A stretch of DNA of 64,000 nucleotides from Bin87 sp965116785 (GTDB lineage Bacteria > Chloroflexota > Dehalococcoidia > Lucifugimonadales > UBA3495): assembly GCA_965116785.1 (NCBI GenBank), contig OZ220731.1, forward strand, positions 3,658,001 through 3,722,000, written 5' to 3'. A program made the translations under genes and the position numbers. Shown piece by piece: positions 1 to 8,190 of this stretch (its first letter is position 1; the number at the start of each line of letters is the position of its first letter). The notes below the pieces were generated by a model. The model was given only the letters and a program-made list of their open reading frames with translations. It was not told where the DNA came from and did not search any database.

Positions 1-849
1 GATGGACCGGCTGGCGAGAACGACGGGCATGCCACCGGCCACCGCTTGCTCGGCGGCGGCGATCACTGCCGGCGGGAAGGTTCCCGCGCCGAATCCAGCC
101 AGGACCAGGCCCGCCGAGCCGTGGGCGCGGATCGCGTCGATGAGCATGCCGTCGGCGCCGGCGTAGGCGTGCACGATGTCCACGCGGGGCAGGTCGCTCA
201 TGCCGTCCACGCGGAAGGGGGTCTCGGTGGTGTGCTTGCGCATGGGGCGGCGGTAGAAAACCACCCGATGGTCGGAGTCGGCGTACCCCAGGAAGCCGAG
301 CTCGTTGGCCTTGAAGGTCTCGACGCGCAGGGTGTTGGCCTTGTAGACCTCGCGGGCGCAGTGGATCTCGTTGTTCAGCACGGTGAGCACGCCCATGCCG
401 GCAGCCTCCGGCGTTGCGGCAATGCGCACGGCGTCCAGAAGGTTCAGGTCGGCGTCGGTGCTGATGGCCGTGGGCGGACGCATGGCGCCGGTGATGACCA
501 CGGGCCGCTGGGTCTTGACGGTCAGGTGGAGGAAGTAGGCGGTCTCCTCCAGGGTGGCGGTGCCGTGGGTGATGACGACGCCGGCGGTGTCCGGCTCGTC
601 GCGGTCGATGGCGTGGATGCGCTTGGCCAGGGCGATCCAGTTGGCCGGGCCGATGGCGGTGCTGCCGACGCTGACCATGTCCTCGGCGATGATGTTGAAG
701 TTGTCGCCGATCTCGGGCACGCGGGCCAGGTTCTGCTCGATGGTCAGGTGGTCTCCGATCTCGGGATACAGGGTGTAGTCCATGCGGTCGGGGCCGACTC
801 CGGCGATGCTGCCGCCGGTGGCGATGATGTGGACGGTGGGATTGGGCAT
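1..849 (-). CDS. L-asparaginase, type II-like, partial (runs off the left edge)
   Basis: The enzyme family hydrolyses L-asparagine to aspartate and ammonia. Reading leftward from ATG at 849, 283 codons are present and the C-terminus lies outside the window. The N-terminal ATGGSIAG motif supplies the first catalytic Thr (residue 11). The second family motif reads HGTAT at residues 95-99, where active enzymes have HGTDT, so the substrate-binding and catalytic Asp is Ala (codon GCC). The Lys of the REVYKANT segment is kept, as is GAMRP. No signal peptide is visible. It is divergently transcribed from the cyclophilin gene. Family membership is clear. Asparaginase activity is uncertain because of the Asp-to-Ala change. 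Confidence 0.88.
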   Translation of the reverse strand, partial: MPNPTVHIIATGGSIAGVGPDRMDYTLYPEIGDHLTIEQNLARVPEIGDNFNIIAEDMVSVGSTAIGPANWIALAKRIHAIDRDEPDTAGVVITHGTATLEETAYFLHLTVKTQRPVVITGAMRPPTAISTDADLNLLDAVRIAATPEAAGMGVLTVLNNEIHCAREVYKANTLRVETFKANELGFLGYADSDHRVVFYRRPMRKHTTETPFRVDGMSDLPRVDIVHAYAGADGMLIDAIRAHGSAGLVLAGFGAGTFPPAVIAAAEQAVAGGMPVVLASRSI

Positions 850-915
850 GGAAGCGCTCCTTCTCACATGACGGTGATGAGTCGTGCATCACTCGGGATG
901 GCGTGGTTCGGGCGG

Positions 916-958
916 ATTATAGCAACGCGAAGGGTCGCGTCCGACGGTGGGGTATAAT
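916..958. promoter_or_regulatory. Divergent promoter region, asparaginase / cyclophilin
   Basis: Two perfect TATAAT boxes lie back to back between the divergent genes: 953-958 on the plus strand, ahead of the cyclophilin gene, and 921-916 on the minus strand, ahead of the asparaginase gene. No convincing -35 element is visible for either at 16-18 bases, so these are assigned on the -10 boxes and position alone. Confidence 0.5.
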
Positions 959-998
959 CGGCGGGACTTATCCGCTCCACCACAACAGGAGACAATTC

Positions 999-1535
999 AT
1001 GCCCCCCAAGCAATACGAGAACCCGCCCGGCCTGGTCATCGAAGGGACCAAGCGGTATCACGCCGTGATCAAGACCGACAAGGGCAATATGACCATCGAG
1101 TTGTTGTCTGAGGTCGCGCCGCGGGCCGTCAACAACTTCGTCTTCCTGGCGCGCGAGGGGTTCTACGAAGACAACCAGTTCCACCGGGTCATCAATGGGT
1201 TCATGATCCAGGGCGGATGCCCCCGGGGCGACGGCACCGGCGGCCCGGGCTACCGCTTCCCAGACGAGGAAGTGAACCGCTCCTATACCCGGGGCACCCT
1301 GGCCATGGCCAACGCCGGGCCGAACACCAACGGCAGCCAGTGGTTCATCGTGCACGGCGCGAACGCGGGGCTGCCTCCCAACTACACGATCTTCGGCATG
1401 CTGTCCGACGGCGACGACGTGCTCGAAGCGTTGGCCACCTCGCCGGTGCGGCAGAGCCGGGGCGGCGAAAACTCCCAGCCCACGGAGCGCCTGGCGATTC
1501 AGAACATCGAGATTACAGAGACCGACCTGGGCTAG
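999..1535 (+). CDS. Peptidyl-prolyl cis-trans isomerase, cyclophilin type
   Basis: Catalyses proline cis-trans isomerisation during protein folding. It encodes 178 residues with a single cyclophilin domain. The catalytic Arg lies in FHRVINGFMIQGG (Arg63), followed by the NTNGSQWFI core segment. No signal peptide is visible, so it is probably cytoplasmic. An in-frame ATG lies 96 bases upstream, but ATG 999 is preferred. It has an AGGAGA ribosome binding site about 7 bases upstream, and the upstream ATG precedes the TATAAT box at 953-958. A strong hairpin follows the stop codon. The gene appears monocistronic. Confidence 0.95.
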   Translation: MPPKQYENPPGLVIEGTKRYHAVIKTDKGNMTIELLSEVAPRAVNNFVFLAREGFYEDNQFHRVINGFMIQGGCPRGDGTGGPGYRFPDEEVNRSYTRGTLAMANAGPNTNGSQWFIVHGANAGLPPNYTIFGMLSDGDDVLEALATSPVRQSRGGENSQPTERLAIQNIEITETDLG

Positions 1536-1563
1536 ACCACCCGCGGCACCGATGCTGAACGAC

Positions 1564-1588
1564 GAGGGCGGGTTACAAACCCGCCCTC
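1564..1588. terminator. Bidirectional hairpin terminator between cyclophilin and MFS genes
   Basis: A perfect 11-bp stem (GAGGGCGGGTT / AACCCGCCCTC) closes a 3-base loop. It lies between two convergent genes, 28 bases after the cyclophilin stop and 45 bases from the MFS stop. The flanks are only weakly T-rich. Confidence 0.75.
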
Positions 1589-1632
1589 AATCTTGTGCGC
1601 GGTACCATTGCGAACCGCGTCGGAGTCACATG

Positions 1633-2991
1633 TTACGAGTCGCCGGCGGCGGTAGCCGGGGCGGTGGTGGGTACGGGAACGGGAGCCGCGGGCGCGGTGG
1701 GGATCTGGGGACGCTTGGCGAACAGGAAGCAGATGCCGCCCAGGAAGTTGAACCCCGACAGCACCAGGAAAGCCACAGTGTAGGACCCTTGCCAGTCATA
1801 CATGTATCCGGCGAAGGGGCTTGCAGCCAGCAGCAGGATATTCATCGGGATGGTGCTGATGCCCAGGATTTTCCCGAAGTTCCCCCTGCCGAAGTACTCG
1901 CCCCGGATGGAAGTGGTCAGCGGGTTGCGGCCGCCGAACCCGAAGCCGAAAGTCACGGCGAAGGCATAGAACATCCAGAGGTGAGTGCTGAAAGTCAACA
2001 GGACCACCGCGCCGGCCTGGATGGTGGTGAAAATGAAGATGCCGACGCGCTTGGGGAACCGGTCGCCCATGTAGCCGCCAATCAGCTGGGCCCACATGGC
2101 GACAAAGGTGTAGGTGGTCACCACCCACGCGGTGTGCCCGCCGAATCCGGCGTCGTACAAAAACAAGCCGAGGTGGGTCATGATGGCCAGGATTATCATG
2201 CTGGTCAGGCCGTGTCCGACGGCGATGAGCCAGAATGCCGAGGTGCGCACGGCCTGCTGGGCGGTCAAGCCCTGGGGCGCGGCGGATGCGCGCTGACCAC
2301 CCTGGGTTCGCGAGGCGGGTGCCTCGCCCTCCACCTGCAGGCCCATGTCCTCGGGCTGGTTGCGGATGAAATAGGTCAGCGTGAAGGCGGAGACGAAGAC
2401 CACGATGGCGATAATCAGCGCCGTACCCTGCCACCCGATGGCGCTGCCGATGCCAAATCCGATGAGTGGCACGACGATCAAAGCGCCGCCCCGACTGATC
2501 CAGTTGGCCCAGCCCATCGCCGAGGCCATGCGCCGTGAGAACCAGTTGTTGATGGTGGTCATCATGGGCACCCAACTGCCCATGCCCTGCCCCAGAGCCA
2601 TTATCATGAAGGCGAAGTAGAAGGTGTACAGGGGCGAAACGGGCCAGTATCCGGCGCCGATTTGTGAGAAGGCCAGGAAACCGAAGCCGAGGATGATGAA
2701 CCCGATGAACACCATCTTCCGGCCGCCCAGCTTGTCGGTGAGGTAGCCTTCGATGGGGCCCATCAGGCCCCCCTCAATCCGCGTCAGGGTCAAGGCCATG
2801 GAGAGCGCGCCGCGTTTCCAGCCGAACTGGGTTTCCAGGGCCACCGCCCACAGCGTCATGGCATGGAACATGGGCACCGTGGCGATGGTCATCACGAAGC
2901 CGGTGATGCCGACGATGTACCAGCCGTAGTAAAGGTTGGACGGCAGTAAACCGAACCGGCGCCCGGCGGACGGTGCAGAGTTGCTGGACAT
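1633..2991 (-). CDS. MFS transporter, oxalate/formate antiporter or monocarboxylate-type
   Basis: A 452-residue integral membrane secondary transporter with about 12 hydrophobic segments in two halves, split by a charged, Ala/Gly-rich loop near residues 225-250. The segment GYLTDKLGGRK after the second helix is the MFS motif A. Helix pattern and length resemble the oxalate:formate antiporter and monocarboxylate group, but the substrate cannot be read from the sequence. The C-terminus is a Pro/Ala-rich tail. ATG at 2991 is chosen because the membrane domain starts soon after it; open frame upstream runs antisense to the neighbouring hydrolase. It is divergent from the alpha/beta hydrolase at 3238. 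Confidence 0.9.
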   Translation of the reverse strand: MSSNSAPSAGRRFGLLPSNLYYGWYIVGITGFVMTIATVPMFHAMTLWAVALETQFGWKRGALSMALTLTRIEGGLMGPIEGYLTDKLGGRKMVFIGFIILGFGFLAFSQIGAGYWPVSPLYTFYFAFMIMALGQGMGSWVPMMTTINNWFSRRMASAMGWANWISRGGALIVVPLIGFGIGSAIGWQGTALIIAIVVFVSAFTLTYFIRNQPEDMGLQVEGEAPASRTQGGQRASAAPQGLTAQQAVRTSAFWLIAVGHGLTSMIILAIMTHLGLFLYDAGFGGHTAWVVTTYTFVAMWAQLIGGYMGDRFPKRVGIFIFTTIQAGAVVLLTFSTHLWMFYAFAVTFGFGFGGRNPLTTSIRGEYFGRGNFGKILGISTIPMNILLLAASPFAGYMYDWQGSYTVAFLVLSGFNFLGGICFLFAKRPQIPTAPAAPVPVPTTAPATAAGDS

Positions 2992-3237
2992 GGCGATTAA
3001 AGAAAACGGCGCAACGCGACGATTGCCGTTGCGCGGCCGAATGCATTTTACGCCTTTGGCCAATATGCGCACAAGGTATAAAGGATGATGACGAATATCA
3101 CGAACTGGCATCCGGGTTTTCCGGCCATGCCGGTTGTGCCGGTTCCATCGGGATTGCCACCGTGGGCCGGCGGTGCCAAACTTGGGGGCGAGTGAATCCG
3201 CCCCAATCCCAATATCCACACTCCGCAGAGGTGCAAC

Positions 3238-4059
3238 GTGAGCAGCGCGAGAATCAACGGAATTGACCTGCACTACCAGAGCTACGGCGAGGGCGAGGCC
3301 ATCGTGTTCGCCCACGGCGCCGGCGGCAACCTGCTGAGTTGGTGGCAGCAGATACCCTTCTTCTCCCAGCGGTACCGCTGTGTGACCTTCGACCACCGAG
3401 GTTTTGGACACTCCTACGACGAGCCGAACGGGCCGGGGATGAACTCCTTCGTCGAGGACCTGCGTGGGCTGCTGGACCACCTGGGCATCGGGTCGGCGCA
3501 CCTGGTGGCGCAGTCCATGGGCGGCCGGACGATGCTGGGGTTCGCGGTGGCATATCCGCACCGGGTCAAGAGCCTGGTGATGGCCGACACGGTGGGCGGC
3601 ATGAACGTGCCGGAGGTGGTGGAGCAGCAGCGCATCTGGGCGGAAAAGCAGGCAAACAACCCTGCGGCCAGCGGCGACATCGGCTATCGCGCCGTATCCC
3701 CGCTGTTCGTGCAGCGTCAGCCCAACCTGGCCAACCTGTACCTGCAGGTGTCGCGCACCAACCCGCCGCGCCACGCGCCGCCGGGCGGCACGGCAGCCGG
3801 GCCCAGCGCGGAGCAACTGGCCAACCTGAAGGTTCCCACCCTGTTCTTCGTGGGCGAGGATGACCAGATTTCGCCTCCGCAGGTCATCGAGGCCGGCGTG
3901 CGCGCCATCCCCGGCGCGCGGCTGCTGCGGGTTCCGGAGGCCGGCCACTCGGTGTACTTCGAGAAGCCCGACATCTTCAACTTCGAGGTACTGCGATTCA
4001 TCGAGGCGGCGGTGGCTGCGCCGGAGCCGGTCGCGGCGGCCGCTGGGGCGAGCGACTAG
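3238..4059 (+). CDS. Alpha/beta-fold hydrolase
   Basis: A 273-residue cytoplasmic serine hydrolase starting at GTG. The oxyanion-hole motif FAHGAGG lies near residue 27. The nucleophile Ser93 sits in AQSMGG, which has Ala at the usual first Gly of GxSxG. Asp208/Asp209 follow the strand TLFFVGE, and His237 lies in AGHSVY. The triad is therefore complete. It resembles carboxylesterases and ring-cleavage C-C hydrolases of 3-oxoadipate enol-lactonase type, but the substrate is unknown. An Ala/Pro-rich tail ends the protein. It is divergent from the MFS transporter. Confidence 0.88.
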   Translation: MSSARINGIDLHYQSYGEGEAIVFAHGAGGNLLSWWQQIPFFSQRYRCVTFDHRGFGHSYDEPNGPGMNSFVEDLRGLLDHLGIGSAHLVAQSMGGRTMLGFAVAYPHRVKSLVMADTVGGMNVPEVVEQQRIWAEKQANNPAASGDIGYRAVSPLFVQRQPNLANLYLQVSRTNPPRHAPPGGTAAGPSAEQLANLKVPTLFFVGEDDQISPPQVIEAGVRAIPGARLLRVPEAGHSVYFEKPDIFNFEVLRFIEAAVAAPEPVAAAAGASD

Positions 4060-4087
4060 GGCGTGTTGATATTTTGAAAATCACACT

Positions 4088-4185
4088 GTCGTTCCTGCGA
4101 AAGCAGGAACCTAGGAAAACCGTTGCAACAGGGACGTCGGCCTTGTTGTGTACTCTCTGGATTCCGGCTTTCGCCGGAATGACCG
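4088..4185. repeat. MITE-like element with two hairpin arms
   Basis: The element has two inverted arms: GTTCCTGC-GAAA-GCAGGAAC at 4091-4110 and ATTCCGGC-TTTC-GCCGGAAT at 4161-4180. Each arm is its own hairpin, and the two are imperfect reverse complements of each other, so the whole 98-base unit is an inverted repeat. It resembles the widespread intergenic family built on TTCCCGCGAAAGCGGGAA. No coding potential is visible inside. Confidence 0.7.
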
Positions 4186-4230
4186 GAAATGTCGACAGGC
4201 TCTAACGTCCGGCAAAGGTTCCAATGTGTC

Positions 4231-4491
4231 ATGACTAAATCAAACGTGCATTATCAGCCAAACGAGCCCGTCGTGAAGTATTACGCAGACACCGAGACGC
4301 TTTGCATCACCAACGGTAAGCCGCTGGGCGAGGGCGATGACATCTGCAAGGATGTTGTGGCGTTCTTCGATAAAGACAACCCATCCGAGGTGGTTGGGCT
4401 GACTATTGAGTGCGCCGAGGAGGTGCTCAAACCCTTCGTCGAAGCCATTATGGCCAAGTACGGAGTGCACAGGGTCGAAGAGATAAGATGA
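4231..4491 (+). CDS. DUF2283-like small protein
   Basis: An 86-residue protein of unknown function. The pattern YYADTETLCIT, then VVAFFDKDN, then VVGLTIECAEEVL, matches the beta-rich DUF2283 layout of a short strand repeat ending in a G-x-x-I/E-x-x-A turn. ATG 4231 is chosen; an in-frame ATG 42 bases upstream would add residues that do not look like the family. Its stop overlaps the start of the next gene as ATGA, so the two are probably translationally coupled. Small proteins of this kind often occur near toxin-antitoxin genes, but nothing here shows that role. Confidence 0.6.
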   Translation: MTKSNVHYQPNEPVVKYYADTETLCITNGKPLGEGDDICKDVVAFFDKDNPSEVVGLTIECAEEVLKPFVEAIMAKYGVHRVEEIR

Positions 4492-5288
4492 GCTGCAAGG
4501 AAACCAACGCCACCATCGGCGTATCCGTACAACTATGTGACGGTATCGCCACGCTATCGATGGATGGACGCACTCACCTGAACCTGCTGGGGCCCGACGT
4601 GTTCCAAGAGTTGCGGGAGCGGGTCGAGGAGTGCGGCAACGACACGAACGTGCGGGCCATCGTGCTGCGCGGGGCCGGCGAGCGGGCGTTCTCCGCCGGC
4701 GTGGACCTGCGTGAGATGAAGGACCTGACGCCGTTGACGGCGGAACGGTTCATCCGCAGCCTGCACCGGGCGGCGCGCATCCTGGTGGACGTGCCGGTTC
4801 CCGTGGTAGCGGCGGTACAGGGGCCGTGCCTGGGCGGCGCGCTGGAGTTGGCCCTGGCCGCCGACATCCGCATCGCATCCGCCGACGCGATATTCGGGTT
4901 GCCCGAGGTTCGGGTGGGCCTGCCCTCGGTCATCGAGGCGTCGCTGCTGCCGCCTACGGTGGGCCTGGGCCGGGCGCGGAAAATGCTGCTCACCGGCGAG
5001 ATCATCGACGCCGCCGAAGCGCACCGCATCGGCCTGGTCGATGCGGTTGTTGAGCACGAGCGGGTACACGAAAGGGCACTGTCGACGGCGGCGGAGTTCC
5101 TGGGCATGGCCCGGCCGGTGCTGGCATCGCAGAAGGACATCGTGGCGAAGTGGCTGGAGCTGGGCGAGGCGGAGTCGGCGGAGTACACCATCAAGGCCTT
5201 CGCGCTGGGTTTCGCCACGCCATACCCCCACGAGGCAATGACCGCGTTCCTGGAAAAGCGCGCGCCGCGATTTGACCATGAGGAGTAA
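4488..5288 (+). CDS. Enoyl-CoA hydratase/isomerase family protein
   Basis: A 266-residue crotonase-fold protein. It keeps both Glu residues used by true enoyl-CoA hydratases: Glu120 in CLGGALE and Glu140 in FGLPEV. The oxyanion-hole loop is FSAGVDL near residue 69. This supports hydration of trans-2-enoyl-CoA in beta-oxidation. ATG 4488 overlaps the upstream TGA. It is followed with almost no gap by a nitroreductase, so the small protein, this gene and the nitroreductase form a likely operon. The acyl chain specificity is unknown. Confidence 0.9.
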   Translation: MSCKETNATIGVSVQLCDGIATLSMDGRTHLNLLGPDVFQELRERVEECGNDTNVRAIVLRGAGERAFSAGVDLREMKDLTPLTAERFIRSLHRAARILVDVPVPVVAAVQGPCLGGALELALAADIRIASADAIFGLPEVRVGLPSVIEASLLPPTVGLGRARKMLLTGEIIDAAEAHRIGLVDAVVEHERVHERALSTAAEFLGMARPVLASQKDIVAKWLELGEAESAEYTIKAFALGFATPYPHEAMTAFLEKRAPRFDHEE

Positions 5289-5292
5289 TGCA

Positions 5293-5934
5293 ATGACGGA
5301 ATCCACCGAACTGTTTCACATCATGCGCACCACACGGGCGATGCGGCGGCTCAAGCCGGACCCGGTGCCCGACGAGCTCATACATCGCATCCTGCAGGCC
5401 GGTCAGTGGGCGGCCAACGGCGGGGCCAACCAGCGCTGGCGGTTCCTGGTGGTGAAGGACCGCAACATCAAGGAGCAGGTGCAGAAGTGGTACCAGAAGG
5501 CCTTTGACGAGGTGGTCGGGCCGCGCTACCGGGGCAGCGAGCCGCCTCCTGGGTCCAGCCCTGGGCGGTACCGCCGTCAGCACGATGCGGTGGAATACCT
5601 GACCGAGCACTACCACGAAGCGCCGGTGTGGATCATTGCCTGCCAGGACGACGGAGCGGAGCCGCCCAGCCGCTCGGCCGGCGCGTCCATCTACCCGGCG
5701 GTGCAGAACATGCTGCTGGCCGCCCGCGCATTGGGTCTGGGTTCGACGCTCACCAGCCGTCACCTGCGCCACGAGAAAGAGGTGGAGGAGATCCTGGGGC
5801 TGCCGGCCGGCGTGCACTCCTACGCCATCCTGCCCATCGGCTACCCCATGGGCAACTTCGGGCCAGTGCGCCGTGGGCCGCTAGCCGACGTAGTGTACCT
5901 GGACAAGTGGGGGGAGAAGTACCTCGAAGCGTGA
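5293..5934 (+). CDS. Nitroreductase family protein
   Basis: A 213-residue FMN-dependent oxidoreductase of the nitroreductase fold. The N-terminal MRTTRAMRRLKPDPVP segment carries the basic FMN-phosphate contacts, followed by the ILQAGQWAANGGANQ helix. LGLGSTLT near residue 150 and LPIGYPMG near the C-terminus are typical of the fold. The start is ATG 5293, with AGGAG 7 bases upstream. Earlier in-frame TTG and ATG codons overlap the enoyl-CoA hydratase end and are less likely. The substrate may be a nitroaromatic, quinone or enone; the sequence does not decide. Confidence 0.88.
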   Translation: MTESTELFHIMRTTRAMRRLKPDPVPDELIHRILQAGQWAANGGANQRWRFLVVKDRNIKEQVQKWYQKAFDEVVGPRYRGSEPPPGSSPGRYRRQHDAVEYLTEHYHEAPVWIIACQDDGAEPPSRSAGASIYPAVQNMLLAARALGLGSTLTSRHLRHEKEVEEILGLPAGVHSYAILPIGYPMGNFGPVRRGPLADVVYLDKWGEKYLEA

Positions 5935-5975
5935 ATTGCTGACATCCGCCTTTTATGCCGGTGACCGACGATAGG

Positions 5976-5981
5976 TATAAT
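5976..5981 (+). promoter_or_regulatory. -10 box ahead of the 6013 gene
   Basis: A perfect TATAAT box lies 32 bases upstream of the hypothetical gene start at 6013 in the gap after the nitroreductase. No clear -35 is visible. Confidence 0.45.
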
Positions 5982-6012
5982 TGGGCGGCAATTGACCACC
6001 GAGGAACTCAGC

Positions 6013-6327
6013 ATGACCACGCAGTGGATAGAATTTGACGAAACTGCCACTCCGATTCGCATCAGCCTGGAGCCGGGCGACGCGCGCCTCAGTCCCTGGG
6101 GCGACCACGACACCGTCATCATCCGGAAAATCGGCGACAAGCAGTTTGACGCTCTGGTGCCGACATGGTCGGTGGCCGAAGACCGGAGTTACGTCATGGC
6201 GGCCCGCGTGGGCCGCGCACAGGGAAAGATTGTGGTCTATCTGGCCACCAGCAATGAAGGGCGTCCTGCCTGGCGGCTTACGGATGCCGAATACGCCCAG
6301 ATTGCGACGAAGGCGGAGACCGCCTGA
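6013..6327 (+). CDS. Hypothetical protein (104 aa)
   Basis: I do not recognise this protein. It is soluble and acidic, with alternating strand-like segments (IRISLEPGD, DTVIIRKIGD, KIVVYLATS) that suggest a small beta-barrel or sandwich. The start is ATG 6013 with GAGGA 7 bases upstream. A TATAAT box precedes it. The stop codon overlaps the first ATG of the broken dCTP deaminase gene, which suggests the two were once an operon. Confidence 0.7.
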   Translation: MTTQWIEFDETATPIRISLEPGDARLSPWGDHDTVIIRKIGDKQFDALVPTWSVAEDRSYVMAARVGRAQGKIVVYLATSNEGRPAWRLTDAEYAQIATKAETA

Positions 6328-6861
6328 TGATGCTGTCGGACGGCGAATTATTTGAAACCATCGCCAGTGGCCATCTGGTGATCACTCCATTCGATGATAA
6401 CAACGTGCAGCCGTAATCTGTCGACTTGAGATTGGATCCGTTGCTCTCTGTCCAGCGCCGCCAACCCGTGCCCGGCATGACCCTCCACCCGGATGAGTTG
6501 AACGTAGCTGAACACATCAGCCTCTATGCGGAGGAAAAGGTTGACCTGCCGGGCGGACAAACCTGGAATTTCGAACCTGGCGGTTTCGTCATCGGGCAAA
6601 CCCTCGAGACTGTTGGAATGCCGCTGGACCTGGCGGGCCGCGTGGAGGGAAGAAGCCGATTGGCTCGCCTCGGTCTTGGCGTACACGTCACCGCCCCGAA
6701 AATCGACCCCGGCTTCCGTAAACCGTATCACCCTGGAAATGTTCAACCTGGGGCCGTGGACCATAGGCCTGACCGCCGACATGAGGATTTGCTCTCTCGT
6801 GATAGAGCGACTGGGCCGAGCCGCCGTGGGCGGCTACCAGGGGGTGTTCCAAGGCGGTTGA
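6327..6861 (+). pseudogene. dcd: dCTP deaminase-like pseudogene (nonsense + frameshift)
   Basis: The reading frame from ATG 6327 gives the start of a deoxycytidine triphosphate deaminase. An in-frame TAA at 6414-6416 falls where the family has a small residue, between VQP and SVDLRLD. The same frame continues through VEGRSRLARLG and IDPGF. An extra base near 6726 then shifts the frame: the rest (ITLEMFNLGPW ... MRICSLVIE) reads in the next frame to TGA at 6859-6861. The catalytic Glu in ITLE is still present. Two lesions make a functional product unlikely. Sequencing error is the alternative. The intact family enzyme makes dUMP precursors from dCTP. Confidence 0.88.
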
Positions 6862-6890
6862 ACTTGCATTGGCGCTGTTGAAAGAAACGA

Positions 6891-6922
6891 GTAGGAGCGA
6901 CCGGTTGGTCGCCCCTACTTTT
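6891..6922. terminator. Hairpin terminator / GTAGGGGCGA-type palindrome
   Basis: A 12-bp stem (GTAGGAGCGACC / GGTCGCCCCTAC, one G-T pair) with a GGTT loop is followed on the plus strand by TTTT. It sits between the convergent dcd pseudogene and DUF1501 gene. Related palindromes occur at 42634-42661 and 59564-59589, so it is also a dispersed repeat. Confidence 0.7.
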
Positions 6923-6941
6923 GTGCCTATGTTAGCCCCGC

Positions 6942-8069
6942 CTACAGGAAGGCGAACTGCTCGTAGTCGCCGTGGACTATCGGGATGGGGTCCAGCTCCA
7001 GCCAGCGGTTGAGGATGGTGGCATAGGTGGAGCGGAAGTCGGTGGTGAAGTGCATGTCGCCTTCGGAATGATCCTCGGGGCGCAGGGACGGGTACTCAGC
7101 GTACAGGCCGCCGTTGACCGAGCCGCCGATGACGAACGCCACGCCGCCGGAACCGTGGTCGGTGCCGGTGCCGTTGTCCTTGATGCGCCGGCCGAACTCG
7201 GAGAAGACCAGGATCAGCGTGTCGTCCAGCATGCCGTGCTCGTCCAGGTCACTGGTGAAGTCGGCGATGGCGGTGGACACGTCGGTCCACAGCTTGTGGT
7301 GAGCGGGAAGCTCGTTGCTGTGGGTGTCGAAGCTGCCGTGCATGGTGTAGTAGATGCGGGTGCCCAGGTCGGCGGACATCACCTGCGCCATGTTCCGCAG
7401 CGACTGGCTGATGGGCGTGTCGGCGTATTCGACCGTGGACGAGTACAGGTCGGGCGCGCTGCGGAGCCGGTCGGCGCCCTTGAGGGCGTTGGAGCCGGTC
7501 TCGGACAGCACCTGGGCGACGATGTCCTTGCTCTCGGTGGGCCCGTAGATGCGGCTGAAGGCCTCCAGGGCGTACTGGCGGGACTTCTCATCCTGGATGT
7601 CGGGCATCAGGCCGTAGGTTTCCAGGTTGGCAACCGACGCCACCGGAACGCCCTTGCAGACCATGGCCCGGGGAAGGCCGCGGCCGAAGTTCACGCCGGT
7701 GAGAACGTTTTCGCCACGGGCGTCGAGGTCGCGGATGGCCGCGCCCAGCCAGCCCTCGGCGCCGATCTTTTCCGACTCGGCGGTGTACCAGACGTCGCGG
7801 GAGCGGAAGTGGGAGCGGTTGGGGTTGGGGTAGCCGATGCCGTTGATGATGCCGAGATTCCCCTGGTCCCAGAGGTGCTTCATGGGCGCCAGGCTGGGGT
7901 TCAAACCGACCTCGCCGTCGAGGTGCAGCACGTCGCTCTCGGGGATGCCGACGTTGTTGCGGAAGTCGTAATAGAGGGGGTTGTTGTAGGGGATGACCGT
8001 GTTCAGGGCGTCGTTGCCGCCCTGGAGCTCAATCACCACTACCGACCTTTCCTTCTTGGTGGAAGTCAT
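6942..8069 (-). CDS. DUF1501 family protein
   Basis: A 375-residue member of the DUF1501 family, which has an alkaline-phosphatase/sulfatase-like fold and no well-defined activity. The opening strand SVVVIELQGGNDALNTVIPY and the RSHFRSRDVWYTA segment are characteristic, as are the HGSFDTH and EFGRR segments. Most relatives begin with a twin-arginine signal; this one starts almost directly at the first core strand, so it is probably cytoplasmic. An AGGAGG site precedes ATG 8069. A DUF1800 gene lies upstream on the same strand, the usual partner, here separated by an NHL-repeat gene. Confidence 0.9.
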   Translation of the reverse strand: MTSTKKERSVVVIELQGGNDALNTVIPYNNPLYYDFRNNVGIPESDVLHLDGEVGLNPSLAPMKHLWDQGNLGIINGIGYPNPNRSHFRSRDVWYTAESEKIGAEGWLGAAIRDLDARGENVLTGVNFGRGLPRAMVCKGVPVASVANLETYGLMPDIQDEKSRQYALEAFSRIYGPTESKDIVAQVLSETGSNALKGADRLRSAPDLYSSTVEYADTPISQSLRNMAQVMSADLGTRIYYTMHGSFDTHSNELPAHHKLWTDVSTAIADFTSDLDEHGMLDDTLILVFSEFGRRIKDNGTGTDHGSGGVAFVIGGSVNGGLYAEYPSLRPEDHSEGDMHFTTDFRSTYATILNRWLELDPIPIVHGDYEQFAFL

Positions 8070-8101
8070 CGGGTTATCCTCCTGTTGGGGTCTGGTGCAT
8101 T

Positions 8102-8134
8102 GTTACGGGATTGCCACGCTGCGCTCGCAATGAC
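8102..8134. repeat. Dispersed repeat, ATTGCCACGCTGCGCTCGCAATGAC family
   Basis: The core ATTGCCACGCTGCGCTCGCA is followed by ATGAC. A degraded second copy follows at 8166-8193. Near-identical units occur at 19432-19464, 37355-37380 (reverse), 37412-37445 (diverged) and 45701-45727. Confidence 0.75.
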
Positions 8135-8190
8135 TACACGGGGGCGTGCGCTGGCTCAATTCCGATTGATTGCCATGCTGCGCGCTGCGA

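Noticed and set aside
46..957. A 303-codon open frame on the plus strand
   Set aside because: It is antisense to the asparaginase gene, whose minus-strand product has clear family motifs. The plus product is Gly/Val/His-rich as expected for a mirror frame in high-GC DNA.
2992..3948. Upstream extension of the MFS frame to a much earlier start
   Set aside because: The extra 319 codons run antisense to the alpha/beta hydrolase and have no transporter or domain character. The membrane domain begins just after ATG 2991.
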